From Azolla caroliniana (taxonomy: Eukaryota; Polypodiophyta): a DNA stretch of 64,000 nt. The stretch is from positions 6,138,001 to 6,202,000 of the forward strand of contig JBHGNT010000016.1 in the NCBI GenBank assembly GCA_043228905.1. The letters run 5' to 3'. Positions 9,881-19,607 of this stretch are shown here, one piece after another. A program made the position numbers and the translations under genes. The notes beneath the pieces were generated by a model that was given only the letters and a program-made list of their open reading frames with translations, was not told the origin of the DNA and did no database searches. Every line of letters starts with the position of its first letter. Position 1 is the stretch's first letter.

Positions 9881-12800
9881 ATGACTAGACCAACGCACGA
9901 CCTGGTTACAGACCGAGCTCGACGCCTCGCCGAACGGCAAAGACAGCGTGAGACTTTCCAGCAAGCAGCGCACGAAATTCGCTCGGATCGTTCGTTCTCC
10001 AACATGATCCGGAGAGTCGCGGAGGAATCTCTTCGGTTACAGCAAACTCGCGACCAGGACGACGGAAGCAGTCTAAGTAGTCTCCGGGAAACCGAACGCC
10101 TCCTCGAGGTGCTGGCAAGCGGAGAAAACGAGGCAGAAGCCTTTTCAGCCTACGAATCGGATTCCGAAGGGGGATACAGCGTGCACACGAACTACCGGAG
10201 CAGCAACGATACCCCCGACGGCCCGGAGGACGACGGGTCGGATACCGTGCCGACTCCAGAACCGGAACCGTTCGACCAGGGCTATCCGGAACCGCAAACG
10301 GAAGTCGTCAACCCACCAACACCGGAAGTGGAAGAAGCAAAGCCACCGACACCAACGAAAGAGCCGACGAAGGTACTGGAAGAAGAGCCGGTGAAGGAAC
10401 CGGAAGAAGAGCCGGTGAAGGAACCGGAAGAAGAACCGGAAAAAGAATCGGAAGAAGAACCGGAAAAAGAACCGGAAGTGGAACCGGAGAGAAAACCGGA
10501 AAGATATCAACAAACGCCACTAAACCGCGGCCTAATACTGGACGACGACATGCCGTTCCAATACTCAAAGTATCGCGATGATCCGGACGCGGAAGCGCAT
10601 GTTCATGCCTTCGAGCAGACATGGGAAGCAAATCACGCGTCCCAGCAATTGACACCGGAGGAAGAAGAACGCTCGAAGATAGCGGAATTCGGGGTCACGT
10701 TGGAAGGACCAGCGGCATGATGGCGGCAGACGCAGGACCCGGCAACCATCACAACCTTTGCAGAATTAAAAGCAAAATTCTTGCATTTTTTCCACAAGGA
10801 GGTCGACCAGACGATAATGGTGGGCCTATTTTATACGATCCGACAGGAGGCAGGGGAAAGCATTCCCCAATTCGTCATCCGTTTCCAACGAATGCATAGC
10901 CAGCTTGCCCGTGCACCCCCGGAGGAGGAATTACGGACGATATTTTTAAACGCACTCCGGGAACCGTTACGCACGGTGTGTACGGTGATCGACTTTCGAG
11001 GAAGCACCATTGACCAGGTCATTGACCGGGTCAGAGAAATGGAAAAGTCAAGCTCATGGCTTACACTGGGAGCACTGCAACGGGCGTTACCCACCGATGA
11101 AGATCTCCGGTTCCGGCAGGCAATTCAATGCACAATCTGCTTTAATGCCGGACACTCGGCAGTGGAGTGCACCATGCGAACCCAGTGTGTGATTTGTCAA
11201 TCCAAGAGTCATACAACGGACCGGTGCGAGTATAACCTGCTAAACCGACAAGCACCACCCATCCGACGGATCAAGCCAAGAAGCAGCCGAGACGAAGATG
11301 AAGATCGTTGGCAAAGAATGAACCGGTACCGACCGGCACAGGATGTCCGGTACGGAGATAGACAAGAGAATGATGGCCGGTACGGAGATAGACAAGAGAA
11401 TGATGGCCGGTACGGGGATCGGCATGATAACTACGACCGGTATGAGCGATCGGACCGTTATCGGGAGTCCAACAGAAGACACGAGCAATACGACAGAGAC
11501 CATTCCCCTGGTTACCGAAGGCACCAGGAGGACTACGGCCGATTTTACGATCCACCACGACAGGACTACCGAAATAAAAATAAGAATAATAAGAAACATA
11601 ATTTCAAGAAAGGTGGTCACCCTAGGGACCCGGAACATGGAACCCCAAGGAGCCAACCGGCACAGAACGCACCACTCACTACGGGACCGACTCCGGCTAC
11701 CAGCAATGCTGAATCCAGCAATACCCGTAAAGCGTACTGCTACTACTGCAGGCAGGAAGGCCACTACAGTAACCAGTGCCCGGCAAAGAGCTACGATAAA
11801 CGACCAGCAGTTAATATGGTGGTTCCGGAAGTGGCGGATTTACAGCAAGTAACCACACGGTCGAAAGGCATGGCCAAAGAGTGGGAAACACAAGAGGCCA
11901 TACGAAAATAGGCGACGGAATGGGTGAAGGAAGCCAATGAAAGGAACGTCGCGGACGCGGAACGGCAAAAGGCGAATACCATAGGGAGTGCCGGCGGTAG
12001 CCACGCAGAAAACGAGACATGGCAAACACTGCAAGAATGTCAGATCACGTTGCCATTAGGAAGACTCTTGCAGCTCGTGCCGCGATTTACGGAAGGACTA
12101 AAAACGATCATGACAGACGGTGTAGCCCCACCGGCACCAGTCCTCTTCTCGAATCCGGAGGAGGGACCGACGGTGGTGGACACTAGTAGTCCGGTGATTA
12201 CAGCTATTGTCAAAGGGCACGAACTTCCCGGCACAGTAATCGATGGAGGTTCCGGGGTGAACGTAATAAGCCTCCGCACGTGTGATGCCTTGGGTATACA
12301 TGAATGGGAGCCATGTCCGTTCTGGCTACGGATGGCGGATATGAGCTCTGTACGGTCGACGGGCTTAATACGGAAATTGGAAGTCACCATAGGAGGTCAC
12401 ACATTTCACATCTCGGCTGTTGTGCTGCAGCTACAGGCGCAAGGCGCGTACCCATTGTTGCTGGGCAGACCATGGTTGAAAACAACACACATCAAGCAAA
12501 ATTGGCGGAAAAATATGATTACCTTCCGGCGCGGAAAAGCCAAGGTCCGGGTACCGACACAACCACGGACGAGCAACGGTAAGGAATGCACACCGCTGTA
12601 TGCGGAATGCGTGAACATGCTTGAAGGGTTAGCAGACGACGAAGAAGCCCAGTACTTGGAGGAACACCCGAAGATCGTACCACTCTTCGAGATTGACGTG
12701 GCTGAAGCCGTAGCGCCATACTTGCCGCAGCGGGACGAAACCGAAGCTGAACCAGACAAAGATTCGATTCGGGAATTACGGCAAGCACAGGAAGCGTTGG

Positions 12801-15800
12801 AACGGGAAATGGCCGTTTCCCAACGGGTAAAAACATCCCAGCTCGACGAAGTGAACCAAGGAAGCAAGGACGAATCAAAGCCGGTACACATCGCCAAAGA
12901 GATGAAGCCGGAAGATAAAGCGGCGATGATCAAACTTCTCACGGAGTTTCGCGACGTATTCGCCTGGTCATATGAAGACATGCGAGGGCTGAACCCTCAA
13001 TTATATCAACATCAGATCCACTTAGGCAAGGACGCGAAACCAGTGGCGTAAAGACGTTACCGAATGAACCCCAACTACGCCGCCAAAGTGAAGGAGGAAA
13101 TCGACAAACTCCTAAGAGTGGGCTTCATCCGACCGGTAAAGAAAGCGACGTGGCTGAGCCCCATCGTCGTCGTCCCAAAGAAGAACGGTAAAATCCGCGT
13201 ATGTGTAGATTACAGGAAACTAAATGCAGCCACAATTACGGATGCATTCCCTCTTCCATTCACGGATGGAGTACTGGATGCCGTCACCGGCCATGAAGTT
13301 TATAGCTTTTTAGACGGGTTTAGCAGATACAATCAAATCCGGATGCACCCTGACGACCAGGAGAAGACAGCGTTCGTCACCGAATGGGGGGTGTTTGTTG
13401 CCGTAGTAATGATGTTCGGACTAAAAACGGCACCAGCAACTTTCCAGCGAATCATCATGGAGATCTTCGGTGAATACATTCCAGCCTTCATGCAGGTTTT
13501 CCTGGATGACTTTGCAGTCTATAGCCGGGAAAAAGACCATTTGCAGCACCTACGGTTATGCCTTGAAAAGTGTAGGTTATACCGGCTAAGCTTAAACCCA
13601 GCGAAATGCATCTTTGGGGTGTCAAGTGGAATCTTATTGGGACACATTGTAAGTAAGGAGGGCATTGCGGTCGACCCGGACAAAGTAAACGCGATACTAG
13701 GGGCACCGGCGCCGAAAACGGCCAAAGCACTAAGCCGATTCTTAGGACAGATCCGGTGGCACAGCCGGATGCTCCGTCACTTGGCTGACTTGGCTACACC
13801 ATTACACACCGCGGTATATCGGACACCGTTCCAATGGACGGATACGGAGGATAAGGCATACAACGCCCTGAAGGTACTTTTGTCGCAAGCACCCGTCGTG
13901 CAGCCTCCGGATTGGAGCAAGGAATTTCATGTGTTCGTTGACGCTTCCGACATCGCTATCGGCAGTGCCTTAATGCAACTTACGGAGCCCAAATGGTACC
14001 GGCCGGTATATTACGCCAGCCGGAAGCTGTCCCAAGCGGAGAAGAACTATTCGACTACGGAACGGGAGGCCCTGGGCATGATCTACAATGTCACAAAGTT
14101 TCGTCATTACCTATTGGGAAGGAAGTTCTCCTTTCATGTGGATCACTCGGCGCTCCTGTACTTAGTGTCCAAGGCGTGTTGGCCCGTTGGACCTTGCTGC
14201 TGCAGGAGTTCGAATTCGTGATCTTCCACCGACCCGGTATCCAACATGCCGTAGCAGACTACCTGAGCCGGTTAGAGTCCGGAGAATCAGGCGACGGAGT
14301 ATCGGATGAATTCCCGGACGCAGAGTTATTCCGTATCACCCCGGAAATGGCAGCGGACGACACGGTGGCATCAGAAGATAGGTGGCTGACAAACATGCAC
14401 CAGTTCCTAAGCACGGGCCTGCCACCGGAGGAAATGAACCGGGACGAGAGGAAACGACTGGCGGTGCAGAGCCGCAATTTCTGTCTGTTACGGGACACTC
14501 TCTACCACAAGGGAGCAGATGGAATATGGAGACGGGCAGTCCGTAGTGACGAGAAACAAGTAATCTTATGGGAAGCACACTGTGGGGTTGCCGGAGGACA
14601 CTATGCCGGGGAAGCGACGACAAGGAAAGTATGGCAGAGTGGCTTATGGTGGCCCACGACGTTAAAAGACGCCGTCAAGTATGCTAAGGAATGTGACCTA
14701 TGCCAACGAATGGGCCAGCCTACGGAGCAAGCACGGATGCCACACCAACCGGTACTTCCACTAGAGCCATTCCAAAAGTGGGGGTTGGATTTTGTCGGAC
14801 CGTTCAAGCCACCGGCAATGAGAACGGGTAATCGTTATGTCATCGTGGCAACAGATTATTGCACTAAATGGGTGGAGGCTAAGGCCTTGAGAGACAACAC
14901 CGCGTCATCCACAGCAAAATTCCTGTACGAGAACATTTGGTGCCGATATGGATGTCCGATTGAATTAATCAGCGACCAAGGAGGGCACTTTCTCGGCCAG
15001 GTAGTTGAAAGCTTAACAACGTTCTATGCCGTGGTCCATAAACGGAGCACACCGTACTACCCACAAGCAAACGGGTTAGCAGAGTCAACCAACAAAACGC
15101 TCCAGAACATTCTCCGCAAAATCGTCAATGAAAACCGGACGGACTGGGATACAAAGCTCCATAGCGCGCTATGGGCGTATCGAACGGCATACAAAACAAG
15201 TATCCGGACAACACCGTTCCGGTTAGCGTTCGGCTTAGAGGCGGTCATGCCGGTGGAATTTCAGGTACCAAGCTTACGGATCCAACTACGGAAACGACTG
15301 AATGAAAAGGAGTCGGAGGAAATGCGGCTAGCAGCACTATGCGAACTGCAGGAGCAACGGCTTGCCAGCATCCTACACATGGAACTGGAGCAACGACGAC
15401 GGAAAGCATTCGTTGACCGTCACCGGAAAGGTAATGAAAAAATGTTCGAAATCGGAAAGCCGGTGCTAGTATTCCAAACGAGGATGGGCAAGATGCCGGG
15501 TAAACTCCGGTTTAGATGGACAGGCCCGTATTGGCTGACACGGGAATACAACGGGTCCTATTAGTTAGGGACACTTGCCGGTGAAGTGCTAGGCAAGTGG
15601 GTCAACGGATTTAGACTAAAGCCCTATAAAGGACCGATGCCAAGTAACCCGTTTATGCAGCCCACCGGCACTATACCGGGAACCTGTCCGGGAACGGTAC
15701 GGATGGAAGAAAAAGACGACGGGGAACCCGTAGAAGAGGCGAAGGAAGACACGGCAACCCGTAAGGAAAACGGTAAGGGTCTGAAGGGACCTACGGATGT

Positions 15801-15804
15801 GTAA
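9881..15804 (+). pseudogene. Gypsy gag-pol polyprotein, inactivated by four stops and one frameshift
   Basis: A single frame runs from ATG 9881 through stops at 10718 (TGA), 11909 (TAG) and 13049 (TAA). It shifts frame near 14165-14180 and continues past a TAG at 15562 to 15804. Gag has an acidic Glu-Pro repeat region (about 10330-10500), two zinc knuckles (CTICFNAGHSAVEC, CVICQSKSHTTDRC) and a third (CYYCRQEGHYSNQC). An Arg/Asp/Tyr-rich tandem repeat lies at 11340-11470. Protease: VIDGGSGVNVIS (about 12240). RT: VCVDYRKLN, SFLDGFSRYNQ, FLDDF. RNase H: HVFVDASDIAIG. Integrase: zinc finger HCGVAGGHY...CDLCQRM, then core residues in LDFVGPF, ISDQGG and LAESTNK. The frameshift falls in RNase H. 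Each stop lies where one C-to-T change from a sense codon explains it. Confidence 0.88.
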
Positions 15805-15818
15805 GATCACATACCGTC

Positions 15819-15822
<4 letters not shown>

Positions 15823-15852
<30 letters not shown>
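15823..15852 (+). repeat. A30 homopolymer downstream of gag-pol
   Basis: Thirty consecutive A residues, 18 bp after the gag-pol stop codon and upstream of the accessory-frame region. It is not preceded by an obvious AATAAA signal. Confidence 0.95.
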
Positions 15853-15856
<4 letters not shown>

Positions 15857-16077
15857 TAAAAATCGAGGTATGAACGGACGTGAAAGCAAGGAGCGAAAAG
15901 GTACGTAGTGGGCATTTAAGAGCCGCCACATGACTTAATACTAAATTGGTACACGACGTGTGCACGCTCGAAAAAGGCGCCAAGACGCACAGAGAAAAAG
16001 CAGAACGCATGGAGACCTTTTCATTTCGCGAGCCAAGAAGCACAGAAGCACCAAGGCGGTTGAAGCTTATCAGACGC
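15853..16077 (+). other. Gypsy spacer between gag-pol and the accessory frame
   Basis: No long frame is recognisable. The sequence leads to the insertion point of the gag-only element and continues on its far side at 19506 with the same GC-rich character. Confidence 0.5.
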
Positions 16078-16806
16078 TGTCGTGCCTTTCGGCTCTGGAT
16101 CGTTTGCGTGAGTCGGGTGGGAACCACTGGGGTTTTGGACTAGGAGAAAGAAGAATATGAGATGAGGCTAGTAATGGATAGATTATTAGAAAGAGAAGTA
16201 AGATAGCAATCTCGTGAATCCCACGAGTTTAGTATATTTAGTCAATATTTAGGTAGTAAGAGAGAATTATTTTCGCAAATTCGTGAATCCCACGAATATT
16301 TTAGATTGATTGATCATTATAGAAAAATAATCAACAAAAACTACAATGTGCTCCCCATCCTTATATAGTGATGGGAGAGACTAAGCATAGCTACATGCTT
16401 TTTTCTAATATGTTCATGCACACTAAATGTGCATGTAATGCTTTTCTAATCCTTGCTTTTATTTGCTAAATATAGTGCTCATGCACGCTAGATGTGCATG
16501 AGTCACTTTTTAGTTGCTTGCGTTTTTCTATAAAATATTCACGCACTCTAAAAATACATGATTTACCTTTTAATAAAGGTAGGCGCAAATAAAGCACTTA
16601 TAGTTATTAAATCTATTTGTAGAACACTAAAGATAAGGTAGCATAATGGTAAAGTTGAGGTTTGGCTATGTGGAGGTACAAGGTTCAAATCTTGCCCTAT
16701 GCACGTGATAAATATCTTGATATTTTTATTTTATTTATTTATATGTAATTAAATCGGTTATATTATTTTTACTTTTTTCACGTAGTGTACGAAATACACT
16801 ACGACA
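16078..16806 (-). repeat. 3' LTR of the gag-only element
   Basis: 729 bp. Contains, on the plus strand (antisense to the element), a tRNA-like module with A-box TAGCATAATGG (16639-16649) and B-box GGTTCAAATCT (16682-16692). Two CATGCAC...GTGCATG palindromes lie at 16415-16435 and 16480-16500, and a minus-strand TATA (CTATATAAGG) lies near 16360. Confidence 0.9.
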
Positions 16807-18741
16807 CTCGCCCCCTCCGAACCCGCACATCCTCCAGTATGTGCCGAAGTTGCCGATGCTCGTTGTCTCCCCTTCATCCTCCGTTTGTCCCGCTATGTCA
16901 ACTTTGTCTCTCCATTTTGAGTAGACCCATTCTTTCCACCCGAACCATTGTCGCCATCCGATCCACCATATTCTTTGTTCTCTCTCGTCATATTCTTGGC
17001 CCTTGTCATTCGTGGTAGTGTCTTTTACTGGCCTCTTTCTTGTCTTCATCAACCTTGACTTTTTTCCGGATCGCTCTCGTCCGATCAACTTTCGGTTTGA
17101 TCGGCTTCCGATCGGATTCGTATTCGGCCGAATCGGAATCGGTTGTTTGGTTTCGATTGAGTCGGTCTCCTTCCGGCCCGGTTTCGATCTATCGGTTTCA
17201 GTTTCGGTTGGCTTTCTTTTCCTCGTTTTCACCAGCCTTGACTGGTCCAACCTCCGATTGAGTCGGATTAGCTTCTTTTTGGATCGGTCTCGTCCGATCG
17301 GCTTTCGGCTAGGTCGGCTTCCATCCATATTCGCGTTCGGCCAAGTCAGACTCAGTCGATCGGTTTTGACCGAGTCGACCCCTTTTCGGGTCGGCTTTCT
17401 TTCGGGTCGTCTTTCGGCCGAATCCTCATTCGCCCGGTTCAGCTTTCTTTCGGGTCGGAATCCCGTCCGGATCACCTTCCATCCGAACCGGCTTCCGACT
17501 TTACCTTTCTTGCCGCCACCTCCCGTCTCTCCGGTCTCACGTTGGTTCTCGGACACAACCGCCGAAGTCTCTAGAATTAGTGGGTAGGAATCCTCGGTAT
17601 TATCATCCTCTGTCATTTCAACCATAGCCTCCTTCTCGGCTATCTCTCCGTCGTATGAATCGGCTTCGACCTTTGTTTTCTCTCCACCACCTTCCGTCTC
17701 TTCGGTCTCACGTTGCCTTTCGAACGGAACCGCCGGAGTCTCTGGAATCAGCGGTGGAGAAATCTCGATATGGCCATCCGCCATTGATTCGTCCATAGCC
17801 ACCTTCGATTCGATGTCATCTTTCTTGGTGACCTCCTCAATCAAGTCCTCCTTGCTCTCTTTCACTGCATCAATTATGGAAACATCAATTATGCTTACCC
17901 CTTTTTCACCTGATGTTTCGAACACTTGTATTCCGAAATCTTCTTCTACACTTGAATTATCGGCCTTATCCTTCGCCATCGTTCTTTCACAAGACGAGTG
18001 GGTAGCTTGTTTTACACCCTCTTCCGTCGCACCATCATGTTGTATTTCGGCCTTCATATCGGCTTCATCGTTTTTCCTCAATCGACCATCCTTCATGGGC
18101 CATGTCGTTGTTGACGAGATTCTCAGCTTCCTTTCATCATGTCTTCGGCATACCCTTTCGACTTTGGCCCAATCCTCGGTAAGACCGTTCGCACCGTCAT
18201 CGTCTTCGAGTTCGATCCCGATGTCCATCCTTTCTTTTCGATCGATCAATTTTACGAACATTAGGACTTTATCCTCCCCCACCAATCGTTGTTCCCGCTC
18301 CGAGAGTCGAGCAAAACGATGCTCGAACTCTAGGAATGCTTGTGTTGCACTTCGGTGGGTCTTCTCCGATGCCACCCATTCGTCGAATTCTCGCCGATCT
18401 TTTCCCTTCGATCTCTTGTAATCATATGCCTCTCGTAAAGCTTCTTCGAATGACCCCCATGTCGAGTTTTGTTGCCGTATCTTGTGGATTCTCTCTTGTA
18501 GCTCATCCGTGGCTACCCGACTGAAGGATATCACTTGCAATTCTTCCGGTATCCCACATCGCATCATCTCCCCTTTGTAGTCACGTAGATAGCGTGACAC
18601 ATCATTTCCGTTGAATTGTCCATTTCGTTGTACGAGCCGCTTTACTGCCCCCGTGATCTCCGACATCGCTCGTTGTTCTTGTAGCATCCGCTCGAACATC
18701 ATCATCATCGTTATGCTCATTGCCTCTTGTTGATTCTCCAT
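16735..18741 (-). CDS. Gag-like protein of the gag-only LTR element
   Basis: An uninterrupted 668-residue frame from ATG 18741 (MENQQEAMS) to a stop at 16735, inside the 3' LTR. Reading further upstream would need a GTG start in the primer-binding site. The N-terminal third (YLRDYKGEMMRCGIPEE, STWGSFEEALREAYDYK, REFDEWVASEK, ALSREQ-like helices) resembles a retrotransposon gag capsid region. The middle is acidic, with a duplicated segment (PLIPETPAVPFERQRETEE and PLILETSAVVSENQRETGE). The C-terminal third is strongly basic with repeated RKPIGRDRSKKK / RKLIGRERSGKK blocks, then a Trp-rich patch WIGWRQWFGWKEW. No CCHC zinc knuckle is seen; the basic repeats may bind RNA instead (inference). The open frame contrasts with the decayed elements around it. 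Confidence 0.8.
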   Translation of the reverse strand: MENQQEAMSITMMMMFERMLQEQRAMSEITGAVKRLVQRNGQFNGNDVSRYLRDYKGEMMRCGIPEELQVISFSRVATDELQERIHKIRQQNSTWGSFEEALREAYDYKRSKGKDRREFDEWVASEKTHRSATQAFLEFEHRFARLSEREQRLVGEDKVLMFVKLIDRKERMDIGIELEDDDGANGLTEDWAKVERVCRRHDERKLRISSTTTWPMKDGRLRKNDEADMKAEIQHDGATEEGVKQATHSSCERTMAKDKADNSSVEEDFGIQVFETSGEKGVSIIDVSIIDAVKESKEDLIEEVTKKDDIESKVAMDESMADGHIEISPPLIPETPAVPFERQRETEETEGGGEKTKVEADSYDGEIAEKEAMVEMTEDDNTEDSYPLILETSAVVSENQRETGETGGGGKKGKVGSRFGWKVIRTGFRPERKLNRANEDSAERRPERKPTRKGVDSVKTDRLSLTWPNANMDGSRPSRKPIGRDRSKKKLIRLNRRLDQSRLVKTRKRKPTETETDRSKPGRKETDSIETKQPIPIRPNTNPIGSRSNRKLIGRERSGKKSRLMKTRKRPVKDTTTNDKGQEYDEREQRIWWIGWRQWFGWKEWVYSKWRDKVDIAGQTEDEGETTSIGNFGTYWRMCGFGGGECRSVFRTLREKSKNNITDLITYK

Positions 18742-18779
18742 CTCCTTGCCACCCGTCTTCACGTCGGGTTCACCAACTG

Positions 18780-19501
18780 TGTCGTGCCTTTCGGCTCCGG
18801 ATCGTTTGCGTGAGTCGGGTGGGAACCACTGGGGTTTTGGACTAGGAGAAAGAAGAATATGAGATGAGGCTAGTAATAGATAGATTATTAGAAAGAGAAG
18901 TAAGATAGCAATCTCGTGAATCCCACGAGTTTAGTATATTTAGTCAATATTTAGGTAGTAAGAGAGAATTATTTTCGCAAATTCGTGAATCCCACGAATA
19001 TTTTAGATTGATTGATCATTATAGAAAAATAATCAACAAAAACTACAATGTGCTCCCCATCCTTATATAGTGATGGGAGAGACTAAGCATAGCTACATGC
19101 TTTTTTCTAATATGTTCATGCACACTAAATGTGCATGTAATGCTTTTCTAATCCTTGCTTTTATTTGCTAAATATAGTGCTCATGCACGCTAGATGTGCA
19201 TGAGTCACTTTTTAGTTGCTTGCGTTTTTCTATAAAATATTCACGCACTCTAAAAATACATGATTTACCTTTTAATAAAGGTAGGCACAAATAAAGCACT
19301 TATAGTTATTAAATCTATTTGTGGAACACTAAAGATAAGGTAGCATAATGGTAAAGTTGAGGTTTGGCTACGTGGAGGTTTGAATCTTGCCCTATGCACA
19401 TGATAAATATCTTGATATTTTTATTTTATTTATTTATATGTAATTAAATCGGTTATATTATTTTTACTTTTTTCACGTAGTGTACGAAATACACTACGAC
19501 A
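18780..19501 (-). repeat. 5' LTR of the gag-only element
   Basis: 722 bp. On the minus strand it starts TGTCGTAGTGT...ACACTACG, a hairpin with an 8-bp stem. The TATA box is at 19070-19061, about 431 bp into the LTR. The antisense A-box is at 19341-19351, but the B-box has lost 7 bp compared with the other LTR. The CATGCA palindromes are at 19117-19137 and 19182-19202. Confidence 0.9.
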
Positions 19502-19607
19502 ACGCGAACCTGCACTCAAAGAACCCCCACGTTCTGAACTCTCTCTCTCTCGCTCTCACTCTCATCACCACTCTACCTCGCCATCTTTCCTCGACCTCGA
19601 AGCAGAC

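Larger units (their letters stand above)
16078..19501 (-). mobile_element. Non-autonomous gag-only LTR retrotransposon (TR-GAG type)
   Basis: Two nearly identical direct repeats, 16078-16806 (729 bp) and 18780-19501 (722 bp), start TGTCGTGCC and end TACGACA. They are flanked by a 4-bp duplication ACGC (16074-16077 and 19502-19505). In minus orientation the primer-binding site follows the right LTR (TGGTGAACCCGACG, two bases after the LTR). A purine tract (GGAGGGGGCGAG) precedes the left LTR. The 1.97-kb interior holds one long frame with a gag-like domain and no protease, RT or integrase, so the element must have been moved by proteins supplied in trans. About seven substitutions and one 7-bp indel separate the LTRs, so insertion is fairly recent. 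Confidence 0.9.

Noticed and set aside
10145-10655. Long minus-strand Phe/Arg- and Pro/Val-rich frames
   Set aside because: Mirror frames of the Glu-Pro repeat in Gypsy gag.
9881-15804. Idea that the stops are fixed by U-to-C RNA editing, as happens in fern organelles
   Set aside because: TAA, TAG and TGA at Gln/Arg positions would indeed be repaired by U-to-C editing, but these are nuclear retroelements that also carry frameshifts and one TGG-to-TAG change. Cytosine deamination explains them more simply.
16636-16700. Functional tRNA gene in the gag-only element LTR
   Set aside because: A- and B-box-like motifs are present but the acceptor and anticodon stems do not pair convincingly, so it is tRNA-like only.
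17003-18421. Ser/Phe-rich plus-strand frames
   Set aside because: Complement of the gag-like protein of the gag-only element; no family resemblance.
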